This document shows, piece by piece, positions 14,901-26,000 of a stretch of DNA of 64,000 nucleotides (position 1 is its first letter; the number at the start of each line of letters is the position of its first letter). Source of the stretch: Hydractinia symbiolongicarpus (Eukaryota; Cnidaria; Hydrozoa; Anthoathecata; Hydractiniidae); the NCBI RefSeq assembly GCF_029227915.1, contig NC_079882.1:7192001-7256000 (forward strand). Direction: 5' to 3'. The position numbers and the translations under genes are program-made. Under the pieces are notes generated by a model that had not been told where the DNA came from, did not search any database, and saw nothing but the letters and a program-made list of their open reading frames with translations.

Positions 14901-17900
14901 CTTACATAAGAAAACATGTTTAGAACTATTTATCAAACTTGAATGGTGTTTCCAACTTTGAAACCTCAAGAGAACAGCAGGAAAGTAAAATCGTATAAAA
15001 GTCATGACCTTTACAAAATTAAGATATCAACAGGATGTTTTTTTGGTCATGGGCATATATTAACCCCTTGGTTTTATTTACATTTAAAGAGATGTGTGTG
15101 TGTGTGTTTATTTCGGTATTTACAATAATCAGAATCCCCTCAAAATATACACTTGATTAAATCAAATGAAAATAGGCAGTAATTGTAATATATTTTAGGT
15201 TGTTGCGGGTAAATCGAGAAACGGGGACTCCTATTTAGCTGTTATTTGGGCATTATCACAAGGAAAAGGAAGTGTTAAGCAAGGATTAGAAAGTAATGTT
15301 CTTTATTTTATTTGATGGTTTAAGGCTGTGCTCAGATTTCTTATCATTTCAGCTGTTATTCTTTTTGAATTTTGCTGGCATTCTTAAGGAATTTCTTTGG
15401 TAACATTTCCTATTTTTCACCTTATTTAAAACTTAAGCAAATGTCATTTTGCATCAAGAATTTATTATCATGAACTTATATTTCGTGTATTATGCTTAGT
15501 AGGGTCAAATTCCTCATCATTTCTTTGATAATATTTCCTTTATTTCACTTCAAGAACTTTTTATCATGAACGTCTAAACATTTTGTATATTTTTGTTGAT
15601 AAAACCAGCATTATTTTCTTCTTCATTATATAATATATTAAGTTTAAATATCAATATATCAATCTTAGGCATTGTGACCAATAACAGTTTCACTATTACT
15701 CTCAGTCATTTGCCATGCTAGCATGGGTTGGATGGGGGTTTTCTTGGTATATTAATATATTTAATATATTTTTCACTTTTGTTATAGTATGGTGGTCATC
15801 AATGTATTCAGTTTTGGACAAAAAGCATCATGCAGCAGCATCTATCGCTTATCTTACCAATCTATTACAGTAAGAGTTGCTCATATTTTGTTAAATAATT
15901 TTATGCCAACTTTTAAATACTGAAGAGAATTAGAATTCAAAAGTTCAGAAGCAATGTTTACATAAAAATTTCAATTTCACACCTCCACACACGCTTACAC
16001 TCACAACAATTTATATTTAAAATAAGGGCCAAATTTCGAAAATGTTTTTAGAAGACACACATTTAACTTTTCAAAATTTCACTTGTCATTTCTAACAACT
16101 GATGGCTGATGCCAGCACACTTCATTTTCCATTTTTTTTTTCATCTTCACGTAATGCAGACATTACAGAAACTAGTTCATTTTTAATGCACACATCAAAG
16201 TATTGCCCAAATGATGCTGTTTGGTCATTTCGAGAACTGGCAAAGAAATTGATTTCCACAAATGTTATCAGGGGCGGCGCCACAATTTCCAACGAGGGGG
16301 GCTTAGGCAGAGTGGTAGATTTTGAAATTTTAGTGACAATCAACGAGCAAAGCGAGTTGCTGAAACAGCCCCCACCAGGGGCCGCTGTAGTGTACTGAGG
16401 AAACAGTACACTATCAGTGCGACTATCAGTGCGATATAAATCAAAAATATGATAGATTTAGCTCATTCAACTTTTTTTGTTATAATAGACGTGTTTTTCC
16501 AGGAGATGCAGCAAATCGAAGATTGAAAAGCCTTATATAAGTCCTGATCAAATGATGCAGTTATTGGAAGTGATCGTGAGTGAAAAATCTCCTTTAGTCC
16601 ATACACCAAGGTAGGTAATATCTTCTACAAAACATAATATGCTAGCATTTGATCTATTCTACTAAAAAACAAAATATGCTATCGTTAGTAGGATTTAAAA
16701 TAATGCTATTAAAGTTTGTGTAATTTTTTTATTAAACATTTGATATCATTTCTGATGTTGCGCATTCAATATAGTAATTCTTAATGGGTTTTAACTTCTG
16801 TATCCCAGGAAATTGCCAATGGAGATTGGCAATTACTTCCCAACCTATCATTTCTATTTCTTGTTTATTATTTTACAGTTTGATGGACACTCTCAAGAAT
16901 CATTTTGACCAGTTAACAGTATGTTATTATCCATTACTTTTTTCCCAGATAGGTAAAACCGACTCCCACCCATCCTCAAGAGATAGTAGGTGCTTCCATC
17001 AGTAGAGAACACCCTCCCCCACTCTAAAAACAACGCACACAATGGAACTTACTTAGACCTGTATGTTTACACTAAATGTGAAGCATCGTGTATTATGCTG
17101 ACGTTTCAACTTTAGAGGCTGTTATTAGGTGATAGTCCACAAGAGCATGCTAAAAACGTGTTCACTAATCTTCTTCCTGTTTTGCGAAACCAAGAAGACT
17201 CTAATATGAAAGATACTGTAAGTGTTTTTTTAATTTTTATTCGTTTGTTTCTTTTTGTTGTTTGTTTTTATTTGTTTGTGTGTTTGTTTGTGTGATTTTT
17301 TGTTTTTTTATTTGTTTTTTGTTTTTTTTACGCTCTCAAGGCCATAAAGCGGATTATTTGGGGGCTTGGGGAAAAATTTTGTGTTTTAAGCGAATTTTAA
17401 AAGTTACATTTTTTCATTTAAAAAAAGAGCTGCACCCGGATGAGTATGATTTATTGTTAAGAAAACTTGAGTCTAGCCTCAACAAAAGCGTTGCTTAAAA
17501 CATGTTGAATTAAAAATTATAAATATATATAGTTTTTTTTGTTCTGCATTAGGAATATTTTTTCTCACCTCTTTCGTATTTTAATTTTATTTTTATTGTT
17601 CAGGTGTTCTTTGAAACAGCATTGCTTTTTTAATGTTAATGGAAAACAACCTACTGTTTCGTTAAATTTTCTTTTTTTCTTTTTGGACTTATTCCAATCT
17701 TTTTCCAATGATTCATGGTAAAACGTCCTGAAGAAGTAAGCAATGGAAAGACACAATTCGACGAATTTAACCCCTTGCAGTATCTGGGTAGTAAATAAAT
17801 TGGGAGACATTCATGGCTACTCGTGGCAGAATGTGTCTTTATTTTGTGGCTTCTGCATGATTGCTGGCTTGACAGTAATTTTAAACTTTCTTGTTGTTAA

Positions 17901-20900
17901 AGTATTATCCGCTCGAAAACGAACGAGCGGTGAAAACCTGTTCTTTTTGTTGAGCATTTCTGATTTTTTTGTTGTTTTTTGGCTGCCGCTTTTCTCCTTG
18001 CGCTTTCTAAATCTCTCTTCGGAGTTGAACTGCAAACTCTACCCATGGATGAATTTCTTACCAGTTTTCCCGTTCGGATTTTCTTGGTGTTTAACAACTT
18101 TGATTACGATCGTACGATATGTTGTCTTGTTGCACAAGGACTGCCAAAGTGTGTTTCTCGTTAATAAATGGAACAATGTTTTCTGCGTGATAGCATGTCT
18201 GGGAAATATACTGCTTGGTTCAATATCAGCTTTGCTAAAAGAGCGGAAGAACGTGCCGAACTGTCTTCAAACCTCCCCAACATCTCGCTTACTCAGGTGG
18301 TTATAGTGTGTTTTGAAGCCTTATTGATTTTTTGTAATTCAGTATTAACGATGCGCTTGTATCGTTATGTCCAACGTCAAACGAAGTCGATCGAGGCGCA
18401 TCGCCACACCAAAGAAGATACAAGCAAAAAAATGAAGAAGACTGTCATTAACATTTTTATATGTTTGACGTTGTGTCAGACTCCACACGCGTTAACAGTT
18501 ACATCCCTATGGTTTAAACTGGTCGAAAACTCAGAGGCGGTATTCTTTCTGGTGAATATAACGACGTTGTTTTTATTTTCAAATTCATGCTGGAACGCTG
18601 TTATTATTTTGCGCTCGTCCAAAGTTCAGAATATGAGGAGCTCGACGCAGTCTAAATGCACGCTTAAAAGTTTTGTAAATAAAACACAAGGCTGTGAGAA
18701 TGGTTAACTTGATCGATTATGTTTCAGATGTTGGCTAAATGCAAATAGAATAAAGTGTACGGGAGTTTTAAAACACTCAGGGACTAGTAACATTTATTTT
18801 TAAGGACATATATTTAAGATTTCATTTAAGATCATTTGTTACGCAAAAAGTTGCAAAGAAGATATATAAATACGACATATTATTACTCTCGTTTTGACTG
18901 GCGTAATTATTAATAACAGAAACAAAGAAAGATTGATTTTAAGTCCCTATTTTTGAGAGGTGTACAAACATTTGAAAATGACGCCAGTAAAAGCCGTAAC
19001 ATTAATGTTAATCTCTGTGCTACTATATAACTGTGTCTTTTTTTGTCTTTTTACATTGTTGTTGCGACATATACAGTCACGTAGCTACAAGAATTTTACT
19101 TCACCAGTAAATTGATTTCATGAAAAGGGAATGTCATTCCTAAAATGGCGTTTGATGTTACGCTCTTTAATCTTGAATTAATGTGAAAATTTATGTTATG
19201 TGATTTTAAACTACATTTTTGGAGTCCTTTTAAATTTTTCAACAAACCCCTCCTTCAAAGGCGGGAGGGGAGGGATACTTCAAATAAAACCCAATTTAAA
19301 TCAATAATAGAATACAAGTTTTTATATGGCTGCCGATATTTTTTGGCTCCCACGCGCATGCGTGCTGAAGTGAAATTTTAAAAAGCTCATGTAGATCGTC
19401 AGTGCTCCGAACTTGTACAGGTGTTTTGTTGTTTATTTTTTATTCAAAATTGCCAAAAAAATGACGACAGCCGTTTATCGTTAATAGTTGTCGCAAATAC
19501 AATGACGTCATTTTCACCAAAATGGCTGACGATGAGGACATTCACAGTTGGCCGGACTCATTTGTAAGCAGGTTTTATAACAAGTGATTAAGAGTGGGTT
19601 AATCAAGGAAGTCAACATCGGTAATTAAGTTAATTGGTTGTATCAATGAACAATAATTTATTAGTATATACACGTGAACAATTCGATGTCTTACAAAATC
19701 TAAATGACGAAAATTTTTTCCTTCCTTATTTTACGTGTCCTTGTAAAAAAAAATATTTTTTAAAAAATAGTTACAATCTGTGTTTCGTTACTTAGTCCTA
19801 TCGACCCATTCCCCTTGCTGGCAAAGCTGCAACGGTCTCAGGTCTTTGCCGTAGTAAGCTTCTAATACCACCTTGGGTTTTCTCGGGCAATATGTTTGCT
19901 GGTTCATAAACATGCATTTCTTGACCGGAAAAATATCGCTGACAGCGAATTCTTTCTCAAACTCAGATGGATCTTTAAGTTTATTATTTTTTATTTTATA
20001 GTCGTAAATATCGATATGATAGTTTCGATGTATTAAACGACCAAACGGTTCTTCAAAGGAACAGTGGTCGCGATATTTTTTCACTCGCTTGCCCTTGCAT
20101 GTGTATCGACGTCTTTGACTGTAAGGTAGTTTCCAATCCCTTTGTAAAATCAAATGGAATTTATTGTCAGTGGCGTCGAAGTTTCTTTTGTCGCGTATTT
20201 TGTGAAGCTTCATTGCGTGTTTGTGTGAGATGTAAATATCCATGTCCGTGTCTCCAGGGACGATGTCTTGATCTCTCCACGCACCGAGTAAGGAACCGCA
20301 CGTGAGCATGTAGGGTATATTAAGTTTTTTCGTTATGTCTATCCATCTTTGAAATATTACGCTCAGTATTTCTTTATGTTCACTATCACCGCATGTGTTA
20401 TCGCCATAATTTGAGTACGGTCTCCCTTCACTTACGTTTAACCACTCACTTATTGAATGAGTTGGTTTTTCGACACTGACGCTCTTCAACAAAAACTCAT
20501 TCCCTTTAACTTTTCTTCTAGTGTAGTTGGAAAGCTTCGCTTCAGCTTTGTTCATAAGAACTTCAAGCTTGAATCTCAAAGCGTCTCGTTTACCAAGTTT
20601 CGGTGTTTCTTTTTTCTGGACTTCTACAGTTTGGCACAAGATGGCTTGACTACTAAATAAACATGAATCTGTCCCCCTTTCCATGTAATAAACGTAACAC
20701 AATATTACAACCAGTGAAAACCCACACAAAAACTTTATCTTCGTTGTATTGTACATCATATCGGCTTTTTTAGTATTTATACAGACGTGTTTTTGACATT
20801 GATAACATTGTCGATTAGTTTTTCTAGTCTAATTCGTTGTCCTGAAAACGTAATTAACAAAGAATTAAAATAACATTGAATAATTACGTTTATGCGCCAT

Positions 20901-23027
20901 GATTATTTAAGACAAATGTTCAAATTGTAAATCATTTAAACATCGATCTTTATAACGTTCGAGTTTACAAGTGTAAACTTTTACTTGTTTGTGAATTTGC
21001 GCTTCAAGTATACATCAAATAAGTTAATTTTTGAAATCGAACCTATCATCTTGTTCATTTAGTTTATTTGCGACAGGTTAGACATCAGAGAATAAAACGA
21101 GAAAAGTTTCTTTTGCTGTTGGAAACAGAATTTACATTCCAAATAGAAAAATTTTTGTAGATTTTATTTTCAAGAAAAGAAAAAGCTAGGGCGAGATCAA
21201 AAGGTCAACCCACTTTCTTCATGTATAACGTTTTTACGATTTACTTATCTTTTAGGCTTGTATGTAAAAGCACAGCTTCATCCAAATGACCACTTCTCTT
21301 TAAAATTTCTGCAAATAGAATGTGCAACTTGAAAAAACTTCTTTGTTTGTTTTAAAGTCAACAGATTATTGATATAGTTTACCTTTCTCTCTTTCTGTTC
21401 TTCTCGAACTATCTTAGTTGTAAAAAAAGGACAATATAGTCAACGTTGCTTCCCTTAAGTTTCCTGGAATACCTTTATTAGCATCAGCTAAGCATATTCT
21501 ATTTAGAATTTCTAATATATTTTTATAAGGGGTGAAGCTAGCTGATAAGGAAAGTTAGGCTGTCAAATTCGATCAAAAATTAGCATCTTTAGAAGTTGTC
21601 TAGCCTTAGTGAGTAACCAGAAGAAAAACAATGCTACATAATTAGAAATTCAAAGCAAAAGAGTGCTTAATCAAAATCATTTACTGTTTACTATTGCTAC
21701 AGCCATCACTTGGAATCTTGTTGCTATCATAAACTCTCGAAATTTATATAAGTACATGTTGTGATAAATAACACATTTTCAAAATATGAACTCATATTTA
21801 ATGTAATTATAAGAACGTCTCAACAAAGTTGTATTATATTAAATTTCTATTTTTAATCCTACTCTACAAATTGATTGGTTGTTGTGCTAATTATTCTTTT
21901 GTTTAAATAAAATCTGATTTGTCTGTTCAAAATGTACGAGCGTATTAACCAATCAGAAAGAAATAATTCTCCATGTCTCTCGTGAAAGTAATTACTGTAT
22001 AATTAAAAAACTTTCACGGACCGTTAAATTTGTAAAATAATATTACGAATATTTAAATTTAATCCCACAGAGAATTAAAAAAATAAGTTACTGACCTTCT
22101 GTGCTTACCGTGGAACTTGATAACATTACAATACGACAGCAAAAAAGCTGTTTTCTTTTTTGATGCAATTGCTGGAAATTTTTTAATACTGTAAGTTTGT
22201 GTACGCTATTCATGTTTATTTGAGCAGCAAAACAGCTGAAAAACAAAAGATCTCGTAAAAAAATATTTTCGGTAAACACAAAAAATATAGTTCATTAATG
22301 AAATACTTTTAGCTATTTTAAAAAACTGGTTGTTAGCCCATCAATGGCGGTTTGGAGCGTTCTGCATACTTTGTGCATCGGCGTACCAACAATTTGATTT
22401 TGTTTTTATAAAATAATAAATTTTACTAAAGCCCCATGCACACCATGTTTATTTCGAACATATCTCTACCTACTTATACTTGTCAACCATTTTTTCGTAA
22501 TAACTGACCTGAAGATGATGCTGGAAGTCATCACTGAAGCCCACATATGGGTAACCAATGTTAAAAATTGAATTGTAGTAGTTGATGAAAGCACTTGCGT
22601 TATTTTTAAACTTTGTAACTAGCTAGTTGAGACTTGTGTGAAATCTGAGGCCAAGAAATACAAACTCTTTAAGAAAATATTTTTGTGTGTTTTATCAAAA
22701 AGGCCTTTCAAGATAAACACAAGTGTTCTTAATCTTGCATAAATAAAAAAAAATCGATTCCATCAATTAAAATCAATTTGACCATAGATATGCAATTTCC
22801 CATTTTTTACAAGTCGACTTTGGTCGAACTTACCCTTGCAAAATATTAGTCATATTTTCCGATAAATTCTTTTGAAAAAGTAGCCAGTTACAGGCGCCTA
22901 TTTGAAGTAGTAAGTAGAAATTGTTTGTTTTTCTTTTGTTTTTAATTTTGCAACGTAGACTTGGAACTGAAACGAAATCTTTTTCTGTGGTATAAGGTAA
23001 AGAAATATACCTTACCTCATTAAATCG

Positions 23028-23072
<45 letters not shown>

Positions 23073-26000
23073 TGATTTCGTCCTATCGTGACAATAAAAC
23101 ACGCGTGTTATAGCATATATAATCTCGATTTTTATAAGATTAATTTCTACTTAAGGGATGATAGGGAAAATATTTTTTCAAGGCCATTGATATATGGATA
23201 TTGATGGCTTGTTTGATTGAAACACGAACACTAGTCCGCGGTAGAAGTATAAATAATTTATTTGCTTTGTGTAGATCATTTCTTGTTGTCACGAGTCTGA
23301 TTTTGTTTTTGTTGTTTGTGTTGTTATTATTATTTTTTTATTACTGTAGTTGTTGTTTTTGCTGCTGTTCATGTTGTCGTCGTCTCCTCAGTTGTTGTAG
23401 TTATCAATGTCGTCGTCAACCTTGTTGCCATCGTCTTCGTTGTCGTTGTTGCCATCGTCTTCGTTGTCGTTGTTGTTGTCGTTTTCGTTGTTGTTGTTGT
23501 TGTTGTCGTCGTCGTCGTCATCGTCGTCGTCATTGTTGTTGCCATCGTCGTCCACGTCGTTGTTGTCGTTTCCGTTGTTGTTGTTGTTGTCATTTTCGTC
23601 ATCGTCGTCTTCTTTGCCGGCTTCGTCGTCGTTGTTGTTGTCATCTTCGGCGTCGTCGTTTTCACGGTCCTGTTACAAGTAAAAGAAAAATACGAAACTT
23701 CTGTGTCATTTCTTTCTTCTCTCTTTTTTTTTGCTGATATACTCCACAATGTGTTATCGTTGTCTTAGGTGTGTCAACTTCTCGTCCACTGCTTGATTTT
23801 GAATAATCAATGTTTGGAATGGTGGCACAACAATTTTGTTCATCACCTAAGAGAGTCCAGGTAGGATGATTAACAACCTTGGTCCCAGGGCTTTTTCCAA
23901 AAAAGGAAAGGCCTGGTATTGGTCAATGGAATTTTGATTTTGGTTGCCTTTCCAAAAACAAGTTTTGTTGATTTTTTTTGTCTTCGACTGTAGTAGAGAA
24001 CTCCAGTGGAATTACAACCACAACCTATTTAACCTTAGAAAGGGAAATTACAAAGAGAAAATTACCTTCTATAGTTTTTTGTTATGGTTGTTGGTTGTGC
24101 TCACCCAGAGGCTTGTTGAATGACTAGTAACTACTTTCTTTGCTAGCCGCATGTCTAAAAAATTAAAAAGCCCTTGGAAGAGAATTCTCTAAAGGTTGAG
24201 CATGTGTTTTCTTTCGAAAACGCTAACATGTGAACGAGTAATATAGTTTCATCAAATGTAAACAGTAGGGATGATTTGTTATTGTCCTTATTTTTTTAGT
24301 ATACTGCTAAAGTACATCAAGGACAACTCTGATGCTATCAGTCAGAAGGTAGCCGATGCTAAATATTTATCTATCTAAATTAATTGATTCTTTGAATGAT
24401 TGATTTTTTAATTCATTTATTCATTCATTTATTCATTCATTCATTTATTCATTTATTGTTTTCCAGTTTTCAACAACCAAACAATACAGATCAAAAAATG
24501 TTCTTCTAAATACATCCACACGGATGCTGGCTTCATTGGCAAAAGTAAACGAACGGGGAAAGTTTGAAAAAAAAGTAGGTCTCTTTGTTTTGTTAGTTTG
24601 ACCACGGATGTCATATGTATTGCAATTAGTTTTTGGTATCAAAATATTGTGAAAATTGTAATTCTTTTATGTTGTTACGCCCTAATCGCGGTATTTGTGT
24701 AGCGGTATTTTTACAATATCCACAGATTCGCCCGTCCTTTTTATATCGCATTACGTGCGTCTCGCTATTTGCGGTACCATTTTTCGTAACTGACAGACAG
24801 ACGTATACGGGTATTTTAATATAGATTTATTTTCAGGCTGGCTTTAAAGATTGTCGAAAATTGTGTTTGGTTAGTACTTTTTATTGTCACGTCACCTTCT
24901 CAATTTTACTTTTTTGACCTCTTGAGAGTCTGTAAGGATAAGTGTTGAATGAGTTTGACGCATGTAGTATTTCTATCAAATCTGAATTATTAAACCCCAG
25001 ATCGGTGTACATGCAAATCAGATTTTGTTCTCCGTAACTGTATAAATTTCCGCATTTTAGGCTTTGCAACGATCTGAGACACAACGCAAACAAAAATCGT
25101 CTTCGCTATGGAGCGCGATAAAATTAATTCTTTTGCTACTGCTTGGGCTTACTGCTGTGGATGTTTACGTCAGCGGTGGTTACCGTGGTAACGCTTTTTT
25201 GTTTAATTATTAGTTTACTGAATCGGAAAAAAAAAATTCGTCGCAGAACAGTGACGAAATTTTAATCGAGCGATGCAAGACAAATAATTATCCTTGACGA
25301 ATGTGGCTAAAGAAAAAGATCATTTTTTTGCGCTGCCAGATAAAATGTATCACTAAAAATACCAAAAATTTAGTCTAAATTGATGTAATCTTGATGCTTT
25401 CAGCGGAAAATTTTGTCGAGAAAAATGTTACAAAATTATGTGATAATGACGAAAGTTTACACCGACAAAAAAAATTTCGTCGACGAATTTTTAAGGTACT
25501 TCAAGCTTGGGATTAACCCGTAAATTTGTTCTAATTTTCTTCCAATTTTTTTAGCCAGCCATACTGGATTTTACTTAAAAGAATATGGCATTGAAGCGAA
25601 AGCTATTGTAGCCTTCGAGTATACCCAAGAAGTGACCGACTCTATGACGAGGTAAGCGAGTTTAAATTATATTTTTCATGAAGCAAGTGAAGAAGTGTTT
25701 TGAAATTATGTTAAACTGAAGAATATGTGCGTTTCTCGTGTCCTGTTTAGCATGTCGCGTGCTAGCTGTTAGCGTTCCACGGCATGTCACAAATACTTTT
25801 CATCACCAGTATGGTTGTATAGACTTAAATTAAAAGAATCTTTAAAATATAAAATGTTTCCGAATGTAAATCTTCGAGTCCGTGTCAGCATATACATTTT
25901 TAACGCAAGTTTGTTTCTTTTTACATTTTGCTCGAGTCTTCCAACTCTGCGAGACAACTGCCAGTTCTCATATTTTGTGTTCTAGATATTGCCAGAAACA

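Noticed and set aside
16102-16398. 98-codon plus-strand frame in TMEM214 intron 8
   Set aside because: It crosses a GC-rich repeat fragment and shows no conserved domain; TMEM214 splices over it with matching phase.
22830-23102. Minus-strand frame with a polyglutamine run
   Set aside because: The glutamines are a (TTG)n microsatellite; the flanks lack splice sites or protein features.
23201-23768. Several overlapping long frames on both strands rich in Cys/Arg, Val, Ser or Thr
   Set aside because: They are translations of one imperfect triplet tract in different frames, which is not coding evidence.
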